Shown here: piece after piece, positions 46,655 through 54,699 of the stretch
How the letters are laid out: each line of letters begins with the position of its first letter
Numbering within the stretch: the first letter of the stretch is position 1
Assembly (NCBI GenBank): GCA_965223825.1
Contig: OZ245018.1
Coordinates: 2,046,001-2,110,000 of the forward strand
Reading direction: 5' to 3'
DNA: 64,000 bases
Source: CAJXQU01 sp965223825
GTDB taxonomy: Bacteria; Pseudomonadota; Gammaproteobacteria; CAJXQU01
Notes under the pieces: model-generated
The model's input: only the letters and a program-made list of their open reading frames with translations
The model's database searches: none
What the model was told of the DNA's origin: nothing
Made by a program: the position numbers and the translations under genes

Positions 46655-46770
46655 AATCTCCCCTCCTGGCATTCAGATAGCCAGATAATTAACATGACAA
46701 TCGGCGCAATCGCGACCGCCACAGTGGCGATAAAAATTAAAATACTAAAAAGTGCTGATGAAATAATCAT
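46648..46770 (-). CDS. Small single-pass membrane protein (40 residues), probable symporter accessory
   Basis: ATG at 46770 overlaps the symporter stop as ATGA; TAA at 46648-46650. The 40-residue product is one hydrophobic helix (residues 5-30: SALFSILIFIATVAVAIAPI, then VMLIIW) ending in a short polar tail with a Cys. Many Na+/solute symporters are followed by a small membrane protein of this kind, sometimes needed for transport (MetS-like and other symporter small accessory proteins). Position between the symporter and the carbamoyltransferase gene, with overlaps on both sides, argues that it is translated. Confidence 0.7.
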   Translation of the reverse strand: MIISSALFSILIFIATVAVAIAPIVMLIIWLSECQEGRLW

Positions 46771-48215
46771 GCTGCCCTCGCGATCGAGTCTGGCTTTGTC
46801 TGAGGATTGAGTTTTTTCCAATCAAAAAATCTTGGCGCGATCCAACTCGTCAATAACAAAATAAACATGGAAACGGCGGCTGAGATCAGCGCGGCGACGT
46901 AAAAACCAATTTGAAAATAGCTGATAAGACCCGCGCTTGTTCCAAGCAACATCGCAAGTGACGCACCAGCAGGATTAACGCGACGCCAATACAACCCCGC
47001 TGCGATCGGCCAGATTGTGCTCGCGACAAACGCACCCGTGAAATACAGTAATTCTGCTAAGGTCGTGAGGCGTGGTAAACAGAGTAACCATGTGAAGACA
47101 CCAAGCCCGAGAATGATCCACGGTGCAACACGTCGTAAAGTTTGGTCTGATGCTTCGGGATTGATGTGGCCTTTGTAGACGTCGATCAGGATCAGATCAG
47201 ACATTGCTGCAAGCAGTGAGTCGAGGCTGGACGCGAGCGCGGAAAAGATGACGATAAATACCAGTATTGCCCCCGTCGCGCCAAGAATTTCTGCAGCAAC
47301 AAGTGGTCCGACCATATCCGCCGATGGCACGTTAATGCCGAGTGCGGGCACAGCCAGCGCGATAAAACCCGCTACGATCGGCACAGGTGCCCAAAATAAT
47401 CCCGCGAGCAAATACGCTTTGAAACCGACGCCTTCACGAAAGGCAAATGCACGACTCCACCAGACGTTGGAGTGGAAGATCTCACCAATTCCGAACAGCA
47501 AATTATTAAATAAAAACATAATCGCGGCGGGGAAAAGAAGGTTTAATAATTGCGGACGCTCTTCGGCCACGGATTCATAGATCGTGTCCATTCCCACTTG
47601 AGTAATAACCATAACGGCCAAGATCACCAAACCGATCAGGATGATCATCGTTTGAATAAAATCCGTCCCAATAACGGCGCGCAAACCACCCATTAAGGTA
47701 TATAGAACACAGATGATCAGAATCACGCTCATACCAAGGTGATAATCAATGCCCGTCAGCGCGTTGATCAACACACCGCCCGCCATACCCAAACTCACGA
47801 GCCAGCCTAACCCGTAAAAAAGTGAGATCAGCAAGAATATTCGCCATGCCGTTTTGCCATAGCGCAGACGGATAAAATCACCGCTGGTAAAACCTTGCGG
47901 CATCAACTTTCGGATCCGTTTTGCCAACGGTGCGAATAAAATCAGGCCAACTGAACCAAGCGAATAACCGATCATTCCCCAGATGCCCATTTGCAGCGCG
48001 AGCTGTGGCGCAGCCATTGTTGTGTTACTCGTCACCCACGTCGCCATGGCCGTGGCGGTACCTAGCGCCAGCCCAACTTTGCGGCCAGCCAGCATAAACC
48101 CTTCTACGCCGTCATTTCGACGGCCGAACCAATACCCCAGCGCGACCCAAAGCACACTAAAAACGGCCAGAATGATCCAACCAGTTTGCGGCGATAGGAT
48201 CCCGCCTTCATTCAT
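46767..48215 (-). CDS. Sodium:solute symporter (SSS family)
   Basis: 482 residues with about 13 membrane segments. The N-terminal VEGFMLAGRKVGLALGTATA and the later SALASSLDSLLAAMSDLI (helix 8 with Na+-site Ser residues) are diagnostic of the SSS family. The general pattern resembles urea/DUR3-type members more than proline or pantothenate carriers, but assignment to urea is tentative. It overlaps the hydrolase gene upstream and the small membrane gene downstream, each by 4 nt. It most likely imports the ureido or amide compound handled by the operon. Confidence 0.88.
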   Translation of the reverse strand: MNEGGILSPQTGWIILAVFSVLWVALGYWFGRRNDGVEGFMLAGRKVGLALGTATAMATWVTSNTTMAAPQLALQMGIWGMIGYSLGSVGLILFAPLAKRIRKLMPQGFTSGDFIRLRYGKTAWRIFLLISLFYGLGWLVSLGMAGGVLINALTGIDYHLGMSVILIICVLYTLMGGLRAVIGTDFIQTMIILIGLVILAVMVITQVGMDTIYESVAEERPQLLNLLFPAAIMFLFNNLLFGIGEIFHSNVWWSRAFAFREGVGFKAYLLAGLFWAPVPIVAGFIALAVPALGINVPSADMVGPLVAAEILGATGAILVFIVIFSALASSLDSLLAAMSDLILIDVYKGHINPEASDQTLRRVAPWIILGLGVFTWLLCLPRLTTLAELLYFTGAFVASTIWPIAAGLYWRRVNPAGASLAMLLGTSAGLISYFQIGFYVAALISAAVSMFILLLTSWIAPRFFDWKKLNPQTKPDSIARAA

Positions 48216-48946
48216 GACAATACGCCTTCGATCTCACCGATCGCTTCTTCTGTTGTCATTACGCGAGCATAGCGATCTTTCATTGTTGTGATCGTCGCGT
48301 TCTCCAGTTCTGGAGTAACAGTCGCGATGGCGTCTGAAATTAACGTAACGTAAAAACCCAAATCGCATGCATCTCGAACAGCCGTACTGACGCACTCATT
48401 CGAATAAACACCAGCAATAAAAAGACCCGTGATGCCGAGATTACGCATGACGTATTCAATATTGGTGGAACTGAAAACACCGGAAGCCGTTTTGTTCACA
48501 ATGATCTCATCATCCAACGGCGCGATCTGTGGCAAAAATTCCGCTTCTTTAGAACCGGGGGCGGCATGCAACCCTAAGCGCTTGTGACCAGAACCGCGAT
48601 CACGACCATCGAGCGTTAAGGATTGAATACGTGTGTGCATCACTTCTAAATTATTCGCGCGAAAAGCGTCCTGCAATTTACGCATATTGGGTATGACCAG
48701 GTTGTCTAAACGATCAAAGTAATATGCTTGTGACTCTGGCGTCAGACCGGAGGTATTCTTTTCGGCAAAAACGCCATAACCCATCGCCGCATCGAGAAAC
48801 TGCATGTCAATACAGAGCAACGCGGTTTTGTAATGCTCTAGTGATTTAGTTTGTCCCGGCGCTTCCGCAATCCGTTCACGATATGTCTCTAAGAGAGGAT
48901 CGATATGTAACGCTTGTTCTTCTTTATTAGTATTTTGATCGCTCAT
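48212..48946 (-). CDS. Isochorismatase-fold cysteine hydrolase
   Basis: 244 residues from the ATG at 48946. The catalytic triad is visible: Asp in LLCIDMQF near residue 48, Lys in IVNKTASGVF near 150 and Cys in GVYSNECVSTAVRDA near 186. The family includes nicotinamidase, N-carbamoylsarcosine amidase, ureidoacrylate hydrolase (RutB) and biuret hydrolase, all amide or ureido cleaving. Neighbouring carbamoylase and carbamoyltransferase genes support a ureido or amide substrate. It begins 6 bp after the M20 hydrolase gene and overlaps the symporter gene by 4 nt. Confidence 0.86.
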   Translation of the reverse strand: MSDQNTNKEEQALHIDPLLETYRERIAEAPGQTKSLEHYKTALLCIDMQFLDAAMGYGVFAEKNTSGLTPESQAYYFDRLDNLVIPNMRKLQDAFRANNLEVMHTRIQSLTLDGRDRGSGHKRLGLHAAPGSKEAEFLPQIAPLDDEIIVNKTASGVFSSTNIEYVMRNLGITGLFIAGVYSNECVSTAVRDACDLGFYVTLISDAIATVTPELENATITTMKDRYARVMTTEEAIGEIEGVLS

Positions 48947-48952
48947 CAAGTG

Positions 48953-50197
48953 TTATTCCGAAGCGAGTTTATAAAGTGAATTCAGCAAAACATTCGCGCC
49001 AGCCTCAATATCGGGCCAAGCGGTCCATTCTGCTGCTGAGTGGCTACGCCCTGCTTTACTCGGGACGAAAATCATTCCAGCGCGAGTCAGGTTTGCGATT
49101 TTCTGTGTATCGTGCGCCGCTCCGCTGGGCATATTATGCGTTTTATAGCCGAGTGTTTGTGCTGTGTTTTGAATGACTTTTTGAACGTGTTGATCGCACG
49201 CGACAGGCGCAATATTGCTGACTACATCGTATTCAAATTGCAGATCTAACCGACCGCAAACTTCCATCAAGGTTTCTTTGAAACTGCTCGCGAGCGCGAG
49301 AAGAATGTCTGCCTGTGTATCTCGAAACTCCAGTGAAAAATGCGCTTGCCCTGGTACGACATTTGCCGCGCCTGGTATTAATTCTGCTCGCCCAACCGTC
49401 GCGACACTGCGCTCACCACCAACGTCATCAAGACACGATTGAATTTTGCTAGCAAAAGCGACCATGCCCTGAAATGCATCTGCACGCATGGTCATCGGGG
49501 TTGTACCGGCATGGTTTGAAATACCGCTAAGACGAATATTCCAGCGCTGTAAGCCGCAAATCCCTTCAACCACACCTATCGGAATCTGCTTCTGATCAAG
49601 CACTGGGCCTTGCTCTATGTGTAATTCAATGTGTGCGTGGAGACTTTCTTTACTCCGTGCAGCGGTAAGAATATCTGCCGCATCCAGCCCCACGTTTTTC
49701 ATCGCTTCAGTCAACGTAACGCCATTGAGATCACGCGCCGAATGAATGGCCTCCGGTGTTAACTCCCCAGCAATCGCTTGCGAGCCAAACATGCCACCAA
49801 AACGACCTTCTTCATCACTAAAAGCGACCAGTTCAAGTGGTCTGACGAGATCCGCTTTGTACTCTTTAAGCACGCGTAATGCCTCCAGCCCACATAAAAC
49901 GCCAAGCGCACCATCCAAATGACCGCCATTCGGGACGCTATCAATATGCGATCCGGTCATGACACTGGGTTGATCGAGCTCCCAAGCTAGTCGCCCATGT
50001 AGATTAGCCGCACCATCCTGGTAAAAATCCAATTCCGCATCCGCAATCCGAGATTTCAACCACTCACGTGCTTGCATATCGTTCTCACTGAAACTGGGGC
50101 GGTAAATGCCATGATCATCTGCGCGGCCTATCTGCGCGAGCGTTTCTATATCCGCTTTCAAACGATCAAAATTAATCTTCAACTGCTTCTTACTCAC
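48953..50197 (-). CDS. M20-type hydantoinase/carbamoylase (N-carbamoyl-amino-acid or allantoate hydrolase-like)
   Basis: 414 residues from a GTG at 50197 that overlaps the upstream stop (GTGA) and has GGGAG before it. The family cleaves N-carbamoyl groups to ammonia, CO2 and an amine with two metal ions. The metal ligands are in GSHIDSVPNGGHLDGALG, FSDEEGRFGG and IELHIEQGP, and a dimerisation/substrate Arg-His region is visible in SNHAGTTPM. The C-terminal SGAAHDTQ and GRSHSAAEWT carry the last metal His. It is homologous to beta-ureidopropionase, allantoate amidohydrolase and L-carbamoylase; which of these fits is undecided. Confidence 0.9.
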   Translation of the reverse strand: MSKKQLKINFDRLKADIETLAQIGRADDHGIYRPSFSENDMQAREWLKSRIADAELDFYQDGAANLHGRLAWELDQPSVMTGSHIDSVPNGGHLDGALGVLCGLEALRVLKEYKADLVRPLELVAFSDEEGRFGGMFGSQAIAGELTPEAIHSARDLNGVTLTEAMKNVGLDAADILTAARSKESLHAHIELHIEQGPVLDQKQIPIGVVEGICGLQRWNIRLSGISNHAGTTPMTMRADAFQGMVAFASKIQSCLDDVGGERSVATVGRAELIPGAANVVPGQAHFSLEFRDTQADILLALASSFKETLMEVCGRLDLQFEYDVVSNIAPVACDQHVQKVIQNTAQTLGYKTHNMPSGAAHDTQKIANLTRAGMIFVPSKAGRSHSAAEWTAWPDIEAGANVLLNSLYKLASE

Positions 50198-50658
50198 GGC
50201 ATCTCCCGATGTTTTCGATTTCCAAAAAATATCAACAGCACAATCGAGACAAAGACAAACGCGCCAAGACTGAAAACCAACCAAGCTCGCGACATAGAAT
50301 GATGTTTTACACGAACAACGATCGCGTCACTCCACTCGCCGGTCGTTCCTTCTACAGAATGTGTTCTGATGCGGAAATAATAATTACCGTTCGCTAGACC
50401 GGTAAGAACACTGGAAGTATCGCGACCTTGGTAGAGTAACTTGGGGGAGGTAAAAGCGGAGTTTGTGCTTTGCTGGATCTCAGCATCAGCTTGATCAGTT
50501 GAATCCCAGCTAAGATTGAACACACCATCTGTGCTCAATTGTGGAGTGACACGTAATTCACCTTCGTCTGCATTTACGGTGCAGGTGAGAACCATCAGCA
50601 AAATAAAGAAGAGGCTAACGTAAAAAGCACTTGGCGGCGTAATTAGCTTATATCGCAA
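50194..50658 (-). CDS. Membrane-anchored fibronectin-III-like protein, first gene of the operon
   Basis: 154 residues if the TTG at 50658 is used; no better start with a clear ribosome site was found. An N-terminal signal/anchor (SLFFILLMVLTCTVNA) precedes a single FN3-like domain (FNLSWDSTDQADAEIQQS, then NGNYYFRIRT). A second hydrophobic helix (AWLVFSLGAFVFVSIVLLIF) lies near residue 125, with a short positive tail. It would sit in the inner membrane with the FN3 domain outside. It overlaps the carbamoylase gene by 4 nt. A role in binding or assembly is a guess. Confidence 0.7.
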   Translation of the reverse strand: MRYKLITPPSAFYVSLFFILLMVLTCTVNADEGELRVTPQLSTDGVFNLSWDSTDQADAEIQQSTNSAFTSPKLLYQGRDTSSVLTGLANGNYYFRIRTHSVEGTTGEWSDAIVVRVKHHSMSRAWLVFSLGAFVFVSIVLLIFFGNRKHREMP

Positions 50659-50775
50659 TGGTCCGTTTTGTCATGAAGCAGATGATTTCTAATTGTTGGA
50701 CCCGGGTGACCTTTGCCATCTCCGAACCCAATCTGCTGAATGTCACTTAATATTTGAATGTGATTAAAAGCATAA

Positions 50776-51132
50776 CGTGTTTTAGCGTTAGTTTCATCCG
50801 CTATTCCGCATAACCAGAAAAATGACGGGCTGGAAAGCAAACGCGATCAACTAGCAAAAGAGATTGAAATCATACAAAAGGAATACGCAAGCACCGCCGC
50901 ACTCAAGAACATCAACCCGGAAATCGTCAAGCAACTACTTAGCGACAAAATCGACAATCTTGCAAACAGCGAAGACAAAGAGCGGTTAAAAGACGAGATA
51001 CATCAGCTAATCGAAAAAGTGGAATTATGCCCGGAAACATATTCGACCCGCATCTATTATCGAATATCAATAGATGCGGATCGGGTTTGTATGGCGTCCC
51101 CACGGGGATTCGAACCCCGGTTGCCGCCGTGA
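50776..51132 (+). pseudogene. C-terminal remnant of a site-specific recombinase, reading into tRNA-Glu
   Basis: An open plus-strand frame of about 118 codons lacks any start codon in context. It encodes a charged coiled-coil-like tail (KRDQLAKEIEIIQKEYAST, KERLKDEIHQLIEKVEL), and ends in MASPRGFEPRLPP, which is the translation of the tRNA-Glu 3' region. That ending is typical of integrases from elements inserted at a tRNA gene. The upstream part of the gene is missing. Serine recombinase is my best guess from the helical tail, but a tyrosine integrase cannot be excluded. Confidence 0.5.
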
Positions 51133-51167
51133 AAGGGCGGTGTCCTAGGCCTCTAGACGATGGGGAC
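51092..51167 (-). tRNA. tRNA-Glu (anticodon TTC)
   Basis: 76 nt with encoded CCA. Acceptor GTCCCC/GGGGAC, anticodon loop CTTTCAC, T loop TTCGAAT. Nearly identical in form to E. coli tRNA-Glu. An integration-element remnant abuts its 3' end. Confidence 0.97.
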
Positions 51168-51207
51168 ATCGTTTAGGTCATAGTCACTATGACTAATCAG
51201 GGGTGTC

Positions 51208-51283
<76 letters not shown>

Positions 51284-51449
51284 TGATTAAGAGGCGCGTA
51301 ATTTACTCTACAGGGCTGATCGCGTCAAGGCTTTTTCTGTGTTGTTTTTACAATCAATTCCACATGCCTGAAACATCAATATCTTAGCCGTTGATCACAA
51401 TGCAAAATTCAGCGGCGCCTATTTGCTGTAATTAGATTTCAGGCAGAAA

Positions 51450-53144
51450 TTATCCCTGCCCTTCAATCTTCGCCCACGTGTCACGTAAGGTCACTGTGCG
51501 GTTAAACACGGGTTTATCCGTTGTATGATCAACCCGGTCAGCACAAAAATAACCTTCGCGCTCGAACTGATACGTCGCGCCGGCTTCTGCATTCGCCAAG
51601 CTCGGCTCCACCCACGCATTATCCAGCACCTGCAACGAGTCTGGATTAATATGCACTTTAAAATCATCCACACTTTTGTCACTGTCAGGGTGCGGGTGAT
51701 TAAATAAGCGATCATACACACGCACCTCTGCTTGCACGCCCTTCTCTGCTGAGACCCAGTGAATCACACCTTTAACCTTGCGACCTTCAGGATTTGCGCC
51801 CAGCGTCGCCTCGTCATATGTACAATGAAGTTCCGCGATCATACCTTGCGCATCCTTGATCACCTCATCACAACGAATCACGTAGGCATTTCGCAGCCTA
51901 ACCTCTTTTCCGAGCACCAATCGTTTAAATTTATTATTCGCTTCCTCACGGAAATCCTCCCGATCGATATAAACTTCACGCGTGAATGGTAACGTGCGCG
52001 TGCCCATCGCCTCCTGCTGAGGATGATTCGGCGCGGAAAGTTCTTCAACCTGGCCTTCCGGGTAATTTGTGATCACGACTTTCAACGGATTCAACACAGC
52101 CATTGCACGTGGCGCATTCTCATTCAGATCATCACGTATACAACTTTCAAGGATCTCGAATTCGACCGAGTTATCCGACTTTGTCACCCCAATGCGATCA
52201 CAAAATTCACGTAACGAACCGGGTGTGTAACCGCGTCGTCGCATGCCTGCGATCGTACTCATGCGTGGATCATCCCAACCGTTGACCCGTTTCTCTTCAA
52301 CTAATTGCGTCAATTTACGTTTACTGGTGATCGTATATTGCAGATTCAAACGGGAAAATTCGATCTGTTGTGGATGACATGGCACATGGCCTTCGAGTCG
52401 ATCAAGAAACCAGTCATACAATGGGCGGTGATCTTCAAACTCCAACGTACAAATTGAATGGGTAATATTTTCCAACGCGTCCGATAGACAATGCGTGTAA
52501 TCGTACATCGGATAAATGCACCACTCGTTGCCCGTTTGATGATGGATCACACCGTGTCGGATGCGATAAATCACCGGATCACGTAAATTGATATTGCCCG
52601 ACGACATATCGATTTTTGCTCGTAACGACTTTTCGCCGTCAGCAAATTCACCTGCTCGCATGCGCGCGAAAAGATCGAGATTCTCGTCAATACTGCGATC
52701 ACGAAATGGGCTGTTTTTACCTGGCTCAGTCAATGTGCCGCGGTAGTCACGCATTTGTTCGCCATTCAGATCGCAAACGAATGCATCGCCCTGCTTTATC
52801 AGCTGCACAGCAAAACCGTATAAATCCTCGAAATAATCCGACGCAAAAAATTGTCGATCATCCCAACTAAATCCAAGCCATTCCACGTCATGCTTGATCG
52901 CTTCGACAAACTCGACATCTTCCTTGCTTGGGTTCGTGTCATCAAACCGCAGATTACATTTGCCTTCATAATCACGCGCTAGCCCAAAATTTAAGCAAAT
53001 TGATTTCGCATGACCAACATGTAAATAGCCGTTAGGTTCTGGTGGAAAACGTGTATGTACGCGGCCGTCGTTTTTTCCTGCAGCGCGATCAGCATCAATT
53101 ATGTTACGAATAAAATTTGCTGCTTTGACTTTTTCGTCTGTCAT
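51450..53144 (-). CDS. glnS: Glutaminyl-tRNA synthetase
   Basis: 564 residues from the ATG at 53144 (AAGGAACAAGG upstream); the frame stays open 44 codons further into gltX but without family similarity. Class I synthetase: the HIGH-type motif is in PPEPNGYLHVGHAKS, and the second motif in TITSKRKL. The GNEWCIYPMYDYTHCLSDA segment and two C-terminal anticodon-binding barrels (about 340-560) are typical of GlnRS. It lies 13 bp downstream of gltX, as an operon with a related enzyme. Confidence 0.96.
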   Translation of the reverse strand: MTDEKVKAANFIRNIIDADRAAGKNDGRVHTRFPPEPNGYLHVGHAKSICLNFGLARDYEGKCNLRFDDTNPSKEDVEFVEAIKHDVEWLGFSWDDRQFFASDYFEDLYGFAVQLIKQGDAFVCDLNGEQMRDYRGTLTEPGKNSPFRDRSIDENLDLFARMRAGEFADGEKSLRAKIDMSSGNINLRDPVIYRIRHGVIHHQTGNEWCIYPMYDYTHCLSDALENITHSICTLEFEDHRPLYDWFLDRLEGHVPCHPQQIEFSRLNLQYTITSKRKLTQLVEEKRVNGWDDPRMSTIAGMRRRGYTPGSLREFCDRIGVTKSDNSVEFEILESCIRDDLNENAPRAMAVLNPLKVVITNYPEGQVEELSAPNHPQQEAMGTRTLPFTREVYIDREDFREEANNKFKRLVLGKEVRLRNAYVIRCDEVIKDAQGMIAELHCTYDEATLGANPEGRKVKGVIHWVSAEKGVQAEVRVYDRLFNHPHPDSDKSVDDFKVHINPDSLQVLDNAWVEPSLANAEAGATYQFEREGYFCADRVDHTTDKPVFNRTVTLRDTWAKIEGQG

Positions 53145-53157
53145 GTTGCCTTGTTCC

Positions 53158-54591
53158 TTACCCATTCTCACTACGTTTATTGATGTATTCGAGCGCGTGA
53201 TCAATCCGCTGTAATGTTGCGTTACGGCCAACCAATTCCAGCGTGATATCAATCCCTGGTGAAGACGCTTGTCCAACCAGCGCCACGCGTAGCGGTTGTC
53301 CGACTTTACCCATGCCGACCTCTAATTCTTCCGCCACTTGCGTAACACAATCATGCAATGCTTCACGTGACCAACTTTCCAACGTGGTGAATTTTTCTTT
53401 GAGTTTTTCCAATGGTTCTTTCGTCACCGGACGTAGCGTTTTTTTCGCGGCTTTTTCATCAAAACCTTCGGCAATCCAATCACCTTCAATGATGCGCTTG
53501 CCTTCTTCCAGCATGTCTTTAAACGTCGCCGATCGGCCTTGTTGTGATTCCATGAAGATTGCACGAACATCTGTTTGATCAAAATTATCTTGCCCGAAAC
53601 CAGATTGCATCGCGGACTTATACTGATCAAACGCACTGACTAAATCGTCAACCGGTGCATTATTAATATATTCCTGATTAATCCAATTCAGCTTATTCGT
53701 GTCGAAACTCGCCGCAGACTTATTCACATCCGCAACATCAAATAACGCGATCATGTCTTCCATAGAAAACAATTCTTGATCACCATGCGACCACCCCAAA
53801 CGTACCAGATAATTCAGCAACGCTTGCGGTAAATAGCCGTTATCACGATATTGCATCACCGACACCGCGCCATGGCGTTTTGACAAGCGCGATCCGTCAT
53901 CTCCGAGAATCATCGGTAAATGGGCAAATTTTGGTGGTTCCAGCCCTAAGGCTTTCATCATATTGATCTGACGCGGCGTGTTGTTGAGATGATCATCCCC
54001 ACGAATCACATGGCTGATCTGCATATCCACATCATCGATCACCACGGTGAGATTATACGTCGGCGACCCATCGGTGCGACGAATGATCAAATCATCCAAT
54101 TCGGTATTTTGAAATTCAACGGGCCCACGCACGAGATCATCCACGATCACGCTGCCTTCATCCGGATTCAGGAAACGCACGACATGTGGCTCGCTAGGAT
54201 CAATCTCTTTGCCGAAACAAGCTCGGTCATAACGTGGCTTGATCTTGTTCGCCATTTGCTCATCGCGCAGCGCTTCGAGTCGTTCTTTCGTGCAATTGCA
54301 GCGATAGGCATGACCGGTGTCTAACAGTTTATCGATTGCTGCATTGTATTGATCAAATCGATCTGTCTGATAAATTGGCCCTTCATCCCAGTCGAGTCCG
54401 AGCCATGTCATTCCATCCAAAATGGCTTGTTTGGATGCTTCAGTGGAACGTTCCAAATCGGTATCTTCAATGCGTAAGACGAACGTGCCGCCGTGTTTTC
54501 GCGCATATAACCAAGAGAATAATGCTGTGCGCGCGCCACCCACATGCAGATAACCTGTCGGGCTGGGCGCAAATCGAGTTCTTACCGTCAT
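53158..54591 (-). CDS. gltX: Glutamyl-tRNA synthetase
   Basis: 477 residues from the ATG at 54591, giving the usual MTVRTRFAPSPTGYLHVGG start. A TTG eight codons earlier is possible but not family-like. The HIGH-type motif is PTGYLHVGG, and the KMSKS-type loop is SRLSKRHG. A zinc-type Cys is visible in RCNCTKE near residue 100. It charges tRNA-Glu, whose gene lies 2 kb downstream. The C-terminal part is the helical anticodon-binding domain. Confidence 0.96.
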   Translation of the reverse strand: MTVRTRFAPSPTGYLHVGGARTALFSWLYARKHGGTFVLRIEDTDLERSTEASKQAILDGMTWLGLDWDEGPIYQTDRFDQYNAAIDKLLDTGHAYRCNCTKERLEALRDEQMANKIKPRYDRACFGKEIDPSEPHVVRFLNPDEGSVIVDDLVRGPVEFQNTELDDLIIRRTDGSPTYNLTVVIDDVDMQISHVIRGDDHLNNTPRQINMMKALGLEPPKFAHLPMILGDDGSRLSKRHGAVSVMQYRDNGYLPQALLNYLVRLGWSHGDQELFSMEDMIALFDVADVNKSAASFDTNKLNWINQEYINNAPVDDLVSAFDQYKSAMQSGFGQDNFDQTDVRAIFMESQQGRSATFKDMLEEGKRIIEGDWIAEGFDEKAAKKTLRPVTKEPLEKLKEKFTTLESWSREALHDCVTQVAEELEVGMGKVGQPLRVALVGQASSPGIDITLELVGRNATLQRIDHALEYINKRSENG

Positions 54592-54699
54592 TGAATGGAT
54601 AAATCCTTCGCTCAAAAATGACGCTATTGTACATGTTGACGCAGTAAAATGAGATCCACTTTTTAAGCCCCTGCCATCACCAAATAGTCAGGCGTTTGA

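Noticed and set aside
50643..50840. Minus-strand frame of 65 residues before the FN3 gene
   Set aside because: It has no family pattern and no ribosome site, and overlaps the FN3 gene start. It could be part of a lost integrated element, but I cannot support it as a gene.
50939..51169. Minus-strand frame across tRNA-Glu
   Set aside because: It runs through the tRNA gene and encodes no known protein; artefact of the tRNA sequence.
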